A program made the position numbers and the translations under genes. 64,000 nucleotides of DNA from Dyadobacter fermentans (GTDB lineage: Bacteria; Bacteroidota; Bacteroidia; Cytophagales; Spirosomataceae), in assembly GCF_019924045.1 (NCBI RefSeq), contig NZ_JAHXBN010000016.1:113017-177016 (forward strand), read 5' to 3'. Shown one piece after another: positions 44,431 to 52,748 of this stretch; position 1 is the first letter of the stretch, and the number at the start of each line of letters is the position of its first letter. The notes under the pieces were generated by a model. The model did no database searches, was not told the DNA's origin, and saw only the letters and a list, made by a program, of their open reading frames with translations.

Positions 44431-45543
44431 TTATTCGTAGTAGTTGGGAACGCGGTGGCCGCTGCTTTCCAGCAAACGGTCCTTGCGGAACAACTGGACG
44501 TCGGCGGTAACCATGTCGTTTACCAGTGCTTTCAGGTCGTACTTCGGTTTCCAGCCCAGCTTCTCCATTGATTTCGTAGGATCGCCGATCAGCAATTCTA
44601 CTTCGGTAGGACGGAAATAGCGAGGGTCAACCGCTACTACTTCCTTGCCAATTTCGATCTGGAACTCAGGATTGTTGCATTTAACCACTTTCGCGATTTC
44701 GTCAACACCTTCACCGGTGAACTCAACTTCGATACCCACTTCCGCAAATGCCATTCTCACAAACTCGCGGATGCGGGTAGTAACACCGGTTGCGATCACG
44801 AAATCCTCAGGCGTTTCCTGTTGCAGGATGAGCCACATGGCTTCCACGAAGTCTTTGGCGTGGCCCCAGTCGCGTTGCGCGTCGAGGTTACCGAGGTATA
44901 CTTTATCCTGCAAGCCCAACGCGATACGTGCCACCGCGCGGGTGATTTTGCGGGTTACGAAAGTTTCGCCGCGCAATGGCGATTCGTGGTTGAAGAGGAT
45001 ACCATTCACCGCGAACATGTTGTAGGCTTCGCGGTAGTTGACGGTGATCCAATAGCCGTAAAGCTTCGCAACCGCGTAAGGCGAGCGCGGGTAGAACGGC
45101 GTGCGTTCCGACTGCGGTACTTCCTGCACCAATCCGTATAGTTCGGAAGTGGAAGCCTGGTAAATTTTGGTCTTTTGGGTTAATCCCAGCAAGCGAACTG
45201 CTTCAAGGATCCGGAGCGTTCCGATACCATCGACGTTAGCGGTGTATTCAGGTTCTTCAAAACTCACCTGGACGTGCGACATCGCACCCAGGTTGTATAT
45301 TTCATCCGGCTGAACTTCCTGGATGATGCGGATAATATTCGTAGAATCGCTCAGATCTCCGTAATGCAGGTGAAAGCGTACATTTTTCTCATGCGGATCT
45401 TCGTAAATATGGTCGATCCGCTGGGTGTTGAACAGCGAACTGCGGCGTTTGATACCATGCACTTCATATCCCTTGCTCAAAAGGAGCTCGGCCAAATAGG
45501 CACCATCCTGGCCGGTGATCCCTGTAATTAGCGCTTTCTTCAT
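44431..45543 (-). CDS. gmd: GDP-mannose 4,6-dehydratase
   Basis: 370 residues. Gmd converts GDP-mannose to GDP-4-keto-6-deoxymannose, the first step to GDP-L-fucose and related deoxysugars. The Rossmann motif [36 protein letters not shown] and catalytic Tyr/Lys in [15 protein letters not shown] are intact, followed by [13 protein letters not shown]. Fucose synthase (fcl) is not next to it, so the end product cannot be set from this window. It is cotranscribed at most with the upstream SPOR gene, 54 bases away. Confidence 0.97.
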   Translation of the reverse strand: MKKALITGITGQDGAYLAELLLSKGYEVHGIKRRSSLFNTQRIDHIYEDPHEKNVRFHLHYGDLSDSTNIIRIIQEVQPDEIYNLGAMSHVQVSFEEPEYTANVDGIGTLRILEAVRLLGLTQKTKIYQASTSELYGLVQEVPQSERTPFYPRSPYAVAKLYGYWITVNYREAYNMFAVNGILFNHESPLRGETFVTRKITRAVARIALGLQDKVYLGNLDAQRDWGHAKDFVEAMWLILQQETPEDFVIATGVTTRIREFVRMAFAEVGIEVEFTGEGVDEIAKVVKCNNPEFQIEIGKEVVAVDPRYFRPTEVELLIGDPTKSMEKLGWKPKYDLKALVNDMVTADVQLFRKDRLLESSGHRVPNYYE

Positions 45544-45597
45544 TCTGTTGGTAGTATGTATATGTGGATAAAGTTATCCGGTTAATAAGTAATTACA

Positions 45598-46164
45598 TTA
45601 ATTGTGGTCGGAAGCCGGATTGACCATGAGGCTCCGCTTGATATCCACCCTATCGGCAAGGATCACGGCCGAGGCATATTGCTCACGAATCAGATCAAGG
45701 TATTGCTCTGCGTCGCTCCGGTACATAAAATCGCCCACCTTGACTCGGTAGGTCGGCTGGGTGTACGAAACGTAAGGGTTCAAATCCGGAAAGGCCTGGT
45801 AAATGTAGGACTTCGCACCATCCGCTTCCTGCCGCACATTTCCTACGTAAATCTGGATCCTGAAACCATTGATGTAGCGGATCGCCTTGTTCTGCTTCGC
45901 CAGCGTGTCCAGTACCGATTCCAGTTTCTTGTTGACATACAGCGGCTTATCTACATCAGCTTTCGGCATATTGTTGCTCTTCGCTGGTGTCGCCGGTTCT
46001 GTACGGGTTACGACAGCGGGTTCTACATATTCATAGCGTGGCCGGACCGCGGAAAGATCTTCCCTGTACTCGGAACCGGAGCTCACAACCGACTTTTTAG
46101 CACAACCCGAAATCAGAATGATACCAAGATGCAGAGCCCATAAAAATTTCTTTTTTAGCGTCAT
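45598..46164 (-). CDS. SPOR-domain lipoprotein
   Basis: 188 residues from the ATG at 46164 (the longest frame adds 19 residues without a signal). A lipobox LISGC at about residue 18-22 anchors it. A Pro/Thr-rich linker leads to a helix (KLESVLDTLAKQNK) and a C-terminal SPOR domain (about 100-180) with FRIQIYVGNVRQEADGAKSY and YRVKVGDFMYRSDAEQYLDLI. SPOR domains bind denuded murein at division sites. The neighbouring murB, divergent across 111 bases, is also a murein gene. Confidence 0.85.
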   Translation of the reverse strand: MTLKKKFLWALHLGIILISGCAKKSVVSSGSEYREDLSAVRPRYEYVEPAVVTRTEPATPAKSNNMPKADVDKPLYVNKKLESVLDTLAKQNKAIRYINGFRIQIYVGNVRQEADGAKSYIYQAFPDLNPYVSYTQPTYRVKVGDFMYRSDAEQYLDLIREQYASAVILADRVDIKRSLMVNPASDHN

Positions 46165-46275
46165 ATCCTGAACCATTGTAACTGAGCCCACAAACTTAAT
46201 CAAAATTGGATGAATCACCATACCACTTAATTTTGAATGTAATACCTAACTTTACCCGGTTTATCCCCGATTTCA

Positions 46276-47292
46276 ATGCTAGTACAATCCAACGTTTCGC
46301 TTCGTCATCTCAATACATTCGGGCTCGATGCCGATGCCAGATATTTTGTAAATGTGACCTCCGTCGATGAGTTAACGGCCGTTTTGCGTGATCCTGAGTG
46401 GAAGGGAACACCGAAATTCATCCTCGGCGGAGGGAGTAATATTTTGCTTACACAGGATATCGAGGCGCTCGTGATCCATCCCGATATCAAGGGTATTACC
46501 GTCGTCGGGGAAACTGAGGAAACGGTCGTGCTCGCGGTGGGTGCAGGCGAGGTTTGGCACGATTTCGTCATGCATTGTGTGGATAATGGCTATGGTGGTG
46601 TGGAAAACCTCTCGCTTATTCCTGGAACGGTAGGAGCAGCCCCAATGCAGAACATCGGCGCGTACGGTGTGGAGATCAAAAGTGTGATCGAATCGGTGGA
46701 AGCGGTGGATATTGAAAGTGGTGAAAAACGTATTTTCAGCAATGCTGAATGCGAATTCGGCTATCGCGAAAGTATATTCAAGAAAGCGTTGAAACACCGT
46801 TACGTCATCACAGGCGCCACTTTCAAACTCAGCAAAAAGCCGGTTTTGAATGCAGCCTACGGCGATGTACAGAAAACATTGCAGGAGATGGGAGCCGAAA
46901 ATCCGACGATCCGCGACATCAGCGAGGCGATCATGCAAATCCGCCGCAGCAAGCTGCCCGATCCGGCCGAAATCGGGAATGCGGGGAGTTTCTTCAAAAA
47001 TCCCGAGATTCCGGTTGCTCAATTTGCACAATTACGGGAAACCTTTCCGGAGGTGCCGGGTTATCCGGTAGATGCCGAAACGATGAAAGTACCAGCCGGT
47101 TGGCTGATCGAACGGGCCGGTTGGAAGGGTTATCGGGAGGGTGAAATCGGCGTCCATGCGCGCCAGGCATTGGTATTGGTGAATTATGGCGGCGGTACCG
47201 GAGCGCAGATCAAGGCATTATCAGAAAAAATTCAAGCGTCGGTGGCCGGACAATTCGGCATCCGGCTCAACGCAGAAGTCAATTTTATATAG
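46276..47292 (+). CDS. murB: UDP-N-acetylenolpyruvoylglucosamine reductase
   Basis: 338 residues, E. coli-type MurB with the extra Tyr loop. It reduces UDP-GlcNAc-enolpyruvate to UDP-MurNAc using FAD and NADPH. FAD-binding GGGSNILLTQD is at about residue 51; PGTVGAAPMQNIGAYG, FGYRESIFK and GNAGSFFKNPEI with the catalytic Ser are all there, and the final Glu lies in LNAEVNF. A TAACTTTA box lies in the gap upstream. The following membrane gene begins 6 bases after the stop. Confidence 0.97.
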   Translation: MLVQSNVSLRHLNTFGLDADARYFVNVTSVDELTAVLRDPEWKGTPKFILGGGSNILLTQDIEALVIHPDIKGITVVGETEETVVLAVGAGEVWHDFVMHCVDNGYGGVENLSLIPGTVGAAPMQNIGAYGVEIKSVIESVEAVDIESGEKRIFSNAECEFGYRESIFKKALKHRYVITGATFKLSKKPVLNAAYGDVQKTLQEMGAENPTIRDISEAIMQIRRSKLPDPAEIGNAGSFFKNPEIPVAQFAQLRETFPEVPGYPVDAETMKVPAGWLIERAGWKGYREGEIGVHARQALVLVNYGGGTGAQIKALSEKIQASVAGQFGIRLNAEVNFI

Positions 47293-47298
47293 TATCCT

Positions 47299-48531
47299 AT
47301 GCATCGCAAAAAGTTATATACCTCATTTGCCCTGCTCGCATTATTTATCCTTGTTTTCTTCCTGAAAGAGCGGTTTACCGTCGATCCGTACCAGGACGAA
47401 CATCATTACCTGCCCACTGCAGTGTTGTTCAGTACAGAGCCGGTTCCTTCACTGAACCTGCTTCAAACTTACAATGAGCTGAATACCCCGATCCCGTTCA
47501 TTCTGGGCGGATGGGTACTGCGGATTTTCGGGGAGGATATTCAGAACCTCCGCTTGCTTACGGCTTTTACGAGTTTTGCATTGCTGATGCTCTTCGTCTG
47601 GTACAGCCCCGAGCGTACGAAGCGCTTCTGGCTTTGCCTGGGCGGGTTGTTGATTTTTCCCAACTATTACCTGGTGAGCGTCTACTATTACACCGACATT
47701 TTCGCGATGGTGTTCACGCTCGGTGGGGTGATCGCCTATTTGCGCAAATGGCATTGGGTGGGATTTCTCTCATTGGCCGCGGCGGTTTGCTGCCGCCAAT
47801 ATATGCTGGCATTTCCGGCGGCGATCCTGGCCTATGAAGTGTTTAAAAATATAAAATGGAGCGCCAATCCGGTGATTCTGGTAAAAAGCATATTCGCCGA
47901 TCCCGCCTGGATCTGGTATGCTCTGGCTGTGCTCGCGATTGTTCCCTGGGTGGTTATCTGGCATGGGCCTGCGCCCGCGTCGGTTATGGCCGATCAGCAC
48001 TATGACTCGGATAAGCTGGTGAACTACAATTTCGGCTATTTGATGTACGCATCGGTAGTCGTAGCGGTGTATTACATTATTCCGGAAACATTGGTAACGC
48101 GCCGCATTTCGCACTTTCGCGAATATCCGCGAAAGCATCCGGTGATGTTCGCTTTTTTTCTGCTGGTTATTGCCGTGATTATTGCCTTTTTCCCTGCTAA
48201 ACAGGCCCATAATCCTTATTTCACCTGGCCGTATTTAGGTTATGTAGATGAATTGTTGATGAAAATCGGCATTAGCGGATTGCTGAAACAGCTGGTATTC
48301 GGGGTGCTTATGCTCATTACACTGGTCCGTTTTGTATCTCCCCGGTTCAACCTCGCGACCTGGGTTTTCCTGTTGAATATTCTGTTGCTGGGTAAGGCAC
48401 AGCTCTCCTGGGACAAATATTCCCTGCCGATGATCATGGTTTTGTGGTTTCTGGCAATGTTCGACGAGCATTGGCTTCCTTCCGAAACCCGTGCCGGTAA
48501 CAAACCGGAGACATTAAATGTGAAATATTAA
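47299..48531 (+). CDS. Multi-pass membrane protein, Alg10-like GT-C candidate
   Basis: 410 residues with about 10-11 hydrophobic segments. An acidic DPYQDEHHYLPTAV follows the first helix, the position of the acidic catalytic loop in GT-C enzymes. TYNELNTPIPFIL, then SVYYYTDIFAMVFTLGG and a CCRQYMLAF helix resemble the order in eukaryotic Alg10 (TTPPGLY, LYYTD, FRQTN), a dolichyl-P-Glc glucosyltransferase. This similarity was judged by eye. It starts 6 bases after murB and is cotranscribed with it. If correct, it would transfer sugar from a polyprenyl carrier at the periplasmic face. Confidence 0.55.
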   Translation: MHRKKLYTSFALLALFILVFFLKERFTVDPYQDEHHYLPTAVLFSTEPVPSLNLLQTYNELNTPIPFILGGWVLRIFGEDIQNLRLLTAFTSFALLMLFVWYSPERTKRFWLCLGGLLIFPNYYLVSVYYYTDIFAMVFTLGGVIAYLRKWHWVGFLSLAAAVCCRQYMLAFPAAILAYEVFKNIKWSANPVILVKSIFADPAWIWYALAVLAIVPWVVIWHGPAPASVMADQHYDSDKLVNYNFGYLMYASVVVAVYYIIPETLVTRRISHFREYPRKHPVMFAFFLLVIAVIIAFFPAKQAHNPYFTWPYLGYVDELLMKIGISGLLKQLVFGVLMLITLVRFVSPRFNLATWVFLLNILLLGKAQLSWDKYSLPMIMVLWFLAMFDEHWLPSETRAGNKPETLNVKY

Positions 48532-48630
48532 AGATATATTTATAACCGGGCATTGACCTGCCATTTGTGTACCTGTGCCAGGCCGGGCCCGGAGACTTTT
48601 CAAGCCATCAGAAACAGCTTCTTTAATGAA

Positions 48631-50676
48631 ATGAACTTTACACACCTCAAACTTTTCCTGCTTTCCTTCCTTTTTTGCTGCACATTAGGCAGCGCCAGCG
48701 CCCAGCGTTTTTACTCGGTGGTTTTCAATAAGCTGCCGCGCGACATGCAATTGTACGCCCGTGCGGACGACAACATGGCTGATGTACCCATTTCCGGTGT
48801 TATCGAGCTGGCTGGATGGGATCACATGTCGGTGGTAACGTATCGGAACAATGTGCGGACCGGCTATCAGAAATCGGCAATCACTTACGGCACTGGTACG
48901 ACCGGGACGTTCAGCATGACGCCGAAAATCAAGGCGGAGATGGCTGATTACTCCTTTGAAGTGTACGCTTGCCACGAGGCCGACTCGGCGCTGATCGTGC
49001 GACGTAATGAGGTGATAGCAGGTGATTTCTACGTGATCAGCGGGCAATCCAATGCGGCAGCAACGGTTTTTGGGGCTTGGTCGAACAAATACGCGCGCAC
49101 CGTCGCGCGTATACCGGATGGAAAGCCCGATATATTGTCGGGTGATACTTTGTGGATTGCCGCGGCATGGTCGTGGACGTACGTGGGGGCGTGGGGCCTG
49201 GAAATGCAAAAGGAGATTTTAGAACGAGATAGCATTCCTACCTGCGTGATCAACGGATCATTGCCCGGTGCGAAACTGAGCGATTTTCTGGGTAACCGCA
49301 GTTCCAAAGACTCTATGAGCATCAGCTCACTTTACGGCAGTTTGCGTAAAAGGGTAAATGTTGCTAATCCTGCTCGTATCAGGGCGTTTATATGGATGCA
49401 CGGCGAGCAGGAGGTATTCGAAAATATTCCTAATTATGCTACCGAGTTCGACCAGTTGCGTAAATTTTGGGTACGTGACTATCCTCAGGTCGACCAGTTT
49501 GTGGTTGTTCAGTCGAATGTCATTGTTTTGAGAAATGACACGCCCAATCCGATGGGAGGCTCGATACGCGATTTTCTGAGAAGGACCAAATATATTTACC
49601 CGAAAACGGATCATTTCGCTGCCATTGGAACACCTGATTATGACGGGGTGCATTACCACAGGTCGGGATACGAAGAATTTGGCCGCCGTATGTACCGCTT
49701 TTTCGCGCCCGGTATTTACGGCTCAAAAGATTCGGACAATGTGAGAAGCCCCGATATTAAAAAGGCATTCTATACTAATGCGGAGAAAAAGGAAATTACG
49801 CTGATCTTCGACGAAGGCCAGGAATTGAAATGGCCCGCTGACTCGACGATAAAAGGACAGGATGGCAAACCGCTTGTATTGAGCCTGAAAAACTTCTTTT
49901 TTCTGGATGGAGATGAAAAGAAAGCTGCCTTTTCTGCCGGAAAAGCGGCGGGAAACCAGGTGACGCTAACGCTTAAAGAGGCGTCCACAGCGACGAAATT
50001 GAGTTACCTGCCTTCTTTCTACCCGGACAATCTGCCTTTGCAAGTGCCATTTGTGCAGAACATCGGCATTTTTACAGGTCCATACCTATTGAATAAGCGG
50101 GGCCTCGGTGCATTTTCTTTCGACAATGTGGCCATCGGTATGCTATTGCCCAATGTTGCGCTCTCGGCGAACCGCACTTATAACTCGGTGATACTGACCT
50201 GGCCCGCGATAGAGACGGCTACCAGTTACGTGCTGCAACGCAAAAAATCGGACTCGGCTCCGTACGAAACATTGAAAACACTCAATGGACAGTCGTTATC
50301 GTTCGAAGACAAGAACATCGAGCTCAACGCGAAATTTACTTACCGAATCCAGGCATTCAGCGAGATTTCACAGTCGGGGTATTCGACCGTATCGGTTGAT
50401 TTGAGTCCGATCCTCGGCAACGAGATCGGAGCCAAGAACATGCTCTGGCAGCTCTTCCCGAACCCGACCGACCGGGTATTGCGCGTCGAGTTCAAGAACG
50501 CGGCGACAGGCGCAATGGCGATTTTCAATGCAAAAGGGCAGATCCTGCACCGGAAAGCCCTGAAAGCGTCCAGAAGCGAGGAAATCAATGTGGCCGACTG
50601 GCCAACCGGCACCTATTTGTTGAATTTTGAAAATCAGGACGGCGTCAGAACTGCTCAGCAGTTTATCAAACGTTAG
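48631..50676 (+). CDS. T9SS-exported SGNH/sialate O-acetylesterase-like protein
   Basis: 681 residues from the ATG at 48631; the longest frame begins 26 codons earlier without a signal peptide. Signal peptide ends SASAQ (about 25). The esterase-like domain has VISGQSNAAA with the nucleophile Ser140, WMHGEQEV (block III) and DGVHYHRSGYEEF with the catalytic Asp/His, as in carbohydrate acetyl esterases (SASA family). A fibronectin type III-like domain (ILTWPAIETATSYVLQRKK) and a C-terminal T9SS type A sorting domain (starting WQLFPNPTDRVLRVEF, ending QFIKR) follow. It acts on the cell surface. Confidence 0.85.
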   Translation: MNFTHLKLFLLSFLFCCTLGSASAQRFYSVVFNKLPRDMQLYARADDNMADVPISGVIELAGWDHMSVVTYRNNVRTGYQKSAITYGTGTTGTFSMTPKIKAEMADYSFEVYACHEADSALIVRRNEVIAGDFYVISGQSNAAATVFGAWSNKYARTVARIPDGKPDILSGDTLWIAAAWSWTYVGAWGLEMQKEILERDSIPTCVINGSLPGAKLSDFLGNRSSKDSMSISSLYGSLRKRVNVANPARIRAFIWMHGEQEVFENIPNYATEFDQLRKFWVRDYPQVDQFVVVQSNVIVLRNDTPNPMGGSIRDFLRRTKYIYPKTDHFAAIGTPDYDGVHYHRSGYEEFGRRMYRFFAPGIYGSKDSDNVRSPDIKKAFYTNAEKKEITLIFDEGQELKWPADSTIKGQDGKPLVLSLKNFFFLDGDEKKAAFSAGKAAGNQVTLTLKEASTATKLSYLPSFYPDNLPLQVPFVQNIGIFTGPYLLNKRGLGAFSFDNVAIGMLLPNVALSANRTYNSVILTWPAIETATSYVLQRKKSDSAPYETLKTLNGQSLSFEDKNIELNAKFTYRIQAFSEISQSGYSTVSVDLSPILGNEIGAKNMLWQLFPNPTDRVLRVEFKNAATGAMAIFNAKGQILHRKALKASRSEEINVADWPTGTYLLNFENQDGVRTAQQFIKR

Positions 50677-50682
50677 GCATAT

Positions 50683-52170
50683 TTAAGGATCTTTCGCGGG
50701 AGGCGGGGCAATGTACTTTTCGTAAAACGAGTCAGGTTTTCCGAGGTACTGGTCCGCCTCCTGCTGTGACCAGCGCTGACGTAATGTCTCATACAGGCTC
50801 GGATACGCGTTATAAGGGATCGCCTCGAACTCTGCATTGGGCGAACCCCACAATGCGGTAATGCGGTTAAGCCTCGCTGCACGGTAAAATCGCCCGATCC
50901 CCACCGCTGCGGGAAGCACCAGCGCGAGCATGATGATAATGCAATTGGTATTACCCCGCAATATCGTAAGGATTTTGGGCAGCGGCTGGCTTGCTAGCGG
51001 GTACAGTAGACAACAGCCGATCAATATCAGTACCGGCATCATACCGCGCAGCAGCATATCGTTCACTTTCCCGACGCGCACCAGGGGGAACAGTAAGGTA
51101 AGGCAAATCAGCGTCCAGAACGGCACCGCCGGAATGGTCGGTAGTCCGGCTCTGCGCGATATCAGGTATGCAAATACAAAGAGCGACGTATCCGTGACGG
51201 TATTCACCAGGTATTCCCGCAGCAAATTGCCCACATCGCCCCGAAATTCCCATATCAGCCCATTCTGCGGCGCGTGCGGGTGCGACTGAAACAACAGCAG
51301 CACAGGCACCGCTGCGAGGGAAGGTAACAGAACTTGTTGGAACAGTCCGCGTACAGTAATGCCCCACCGGATCCATTGGAAAACCAGCAAAAGTGCGGTG
51401 ACCAGGCCTGCAATCAACGCCGGAAAAGCGGCCCACCAAAGCGCCAGCGCCGTTGGGAAGCAAAGCAATGCGTAATCCAGCCGGTGACGGATCATGTGAA
51501 AAAGCATTCCGCCCAGCATAAGCGAGGGAATAAACTGGTTCGGTGCCCAGAACAGATTCTCGATATTCGACCAGTGCTCGACGCCAATCTCCTCATACTT
51601 GTACAATTGAATGGACCCATGCGAGGCAACACCTTTAAAAATCCTCGGAAAGTCGCCCACGCACAACACGAGCAATGCAGCCCACCACTTCCGATCCAGC
51701 GATGTGCAAATCCATAGAAGTCCCAATGCGATCCCCATACTGGTCCAGATCAGGATGGCAACTAGTGAAATATCGCCGGCTAGTTTGGAAATAGCGGCTG
51801 GCACCAGGTAGTACCCGAAATAATAGGCCATTACGGGGCGGTTGGCGGGAAAGCGGAGCGGCCAGTCATTTTGAAGGAGATCATGAAACTTCGCATTGTG
51901 GCACCAGTGATCCATGGTTTGAAATGCGAAGCCCGTAATGCCGGAAGCGAGTGTCAGAACAACTGCCAGGCCTAGTGCAATACAAATATCCTTTACATGA
52001 ATAATCGATTTGGGAAATGCGATTTCTTGTAATATGTTTTTGTGGAGGAGATGAATTAGCAGGGCGATTCCTATTAAAGAAACTGCCGCTTTGGTCCAAT
52101 ATAAATAGTAAATAATATTGGGTATTAATAAATAAATAATTGAAACGATATAGAGCGTTTTGTTTCGCAT
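50683..52170 (-). CDS. Large multi-pass membrane protein, GT-C-like
   Basis: 495 residues, about 12 hydrophobic segments. After two helices there is a periplasm-facing loop with FQTMDHWCHNAKFHDLLQNDWPLRFPANRPVMAYYFGYYL, where Asp/His residues recall the acidic loops of GT-C glycosyltransferases; the tail after the last helix is soluble with an LYETLRQRWSQQEADQYLG helix. No family is recognised with confidence. It converges with the T9SS esterase gene, 6 bases apart, and its AT-rich start region abuts the LuxR-like gene. A role in surface polysaccharide is inference from the neighbours. Confidence 0.5.
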   Translation of the reverse strand: MRNKTLYIVSIIYLLIPNIIYYLYWTKAAVSLIGIALLIHLLHKNILQEIAFPKSIIHVKDICIALGLAVVLTLASGITGFAFQTMDHWCHNAKFHDLLQNDWPLRFPANRPVMAYYFGYYLVPAAISKLAGDISLVAILIWTSMGIALGLLWICTSLDRKWWAALLVLCVGDFPRIFKGVASHGSIQLYKYEEIGVEHWSNIENLFWAPNQFIPSLMLGGMLFHMIRHRLDYALLCFPTALALWWAAFPALIAGLVTALLLVFQWIRWGITVRGLFQQVLLPSLAAVPVLLLFQSHPHAPQNGLIWEFRGDVGNLLREYLVNTVTDTSLFVFAYLISRRAGLPTIPAVPFWTLICLTLLFPLVRVGKVNDMLLRGMMPVLILIGCCLLYPLASQPLPKILTILRGNTNCIIIMLALVLPAAVGIGRFYRAARLNRITALWGSPNAEFEAIPYNAYPSLYETLRQRWSQQEADQYLGKPDSFYEKYIAPPPAKDP

Positions 52171-52248
52171 TTAATTAAAATAATGTGTGTATAGCTTATT
52201 TGAATTATCAGTCGGTTGGTAGCTCTTGGTAAATGCGAACTCTCAGTG

Positions 52249-52539
52249 CTATTTACGAGCCAGAATGTAAAGTTTCCGCAGGTAATCCCGGTTCACGATG
52301 CAAAACCTGATGAGGTTACTCCGGCCTCCGATTTTCAGTTTTTTGCTGATCCTTCGCTTGTAATTTTCAATGCTTTTGGGCTCAATGACAAGGCACGTGG
52401 CTATTTCGGCGGTAGTGAGACCATCCGTGATGAAGGAAAGGACGTCCCATTCACGGTCAGTGAGTTGGAGGAGCCTCTGGTTGATCGACTGGTAATCATC
52501 GACCAGCAATATGGAAGCATTTTCTGATACAGGGGTCAT
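52249..52539 (-). CDS. Single-domain LuxR/GerE-type HTH regulator
   Basis: 96 residues from the ATG at 52539 (a TTG at 52587 would add 16). The protein consists almost only of a GerE HTH: LTDREWDVLSFITDGLTTAEIATCLVIEPKSIENYKRRISKKL, written here in the pieces LTDREWDVL, LTTAEIATCL and KSIENYKRRISKKL. The conserved scanning and recognition helices are complete. There is no receiver domain. The gene is divergent from the two secreted-protein genes and follows the orientation of the GT-C-like gene. A perfect -7 box lies upstream. Confidence 0.8.
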   Translation of the reverse strand: MTPVSENASILLVDDYQSINQRLLQLTDREWDVLSFITDGLTTAEIATCLVIEPKSIENYKRRISKKLKIGGRSNLIRFCIVNRDYLRKLYILARK

Positions 52540-52612
52540 GAATAGCGTGTTGATAAGGGAATTTGAAAAGGGTTTTATCGCCGGCAATGAAATGCGTAAT
52601 CCCGACGAACAA

Positions 52613-52620
52613 CAAAGTTA
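52613..52620 (-). promoter_or_regulatory. -7 box of the LuxR-like gene
   Basis: TAACTTTG on the minus strand is a perfect TAnnTTTG match, 74 bases before the ATG. A consensus -33 TTTG is absent; the expected position is occupied by the upstream hairpin. Confidence 0.5.
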
Positions 52621-52629
52621 TTTGTTTTA

Positions 52630-52664
52630 TTAAAAATAAAAACCCCTCAATAATTGAGGGGTTT
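52630..52664 (-). terminator. Terminator-like hairpin upstream of the LuxR-like gene
   Basis: A perfect 11-bp stem AAACCCCTCAA/TTGAGGGGTTT with a 3-base loop, followed on the minus strand by TTTTATTTTTA. No minus-strand gene ends here, so it insulates the regulator promoter or ends an antisense transcript. Confidence 0.7.
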
Positions 52665-52748
52665 GGTGTAAAGTTTTGATGGGTAAATGAAATAGGTGAA
52701 GCGAAATAGTAGATATAGTTTTACGGAAACTACTTTACTTATTTTATT

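Noticed and set aside
45544..45597. GGATAA/TTATCC hairpin before gmd
   Set aside because: Only 6 bp with a 2-base loop and no T run; too weak to call a terminator or operator.
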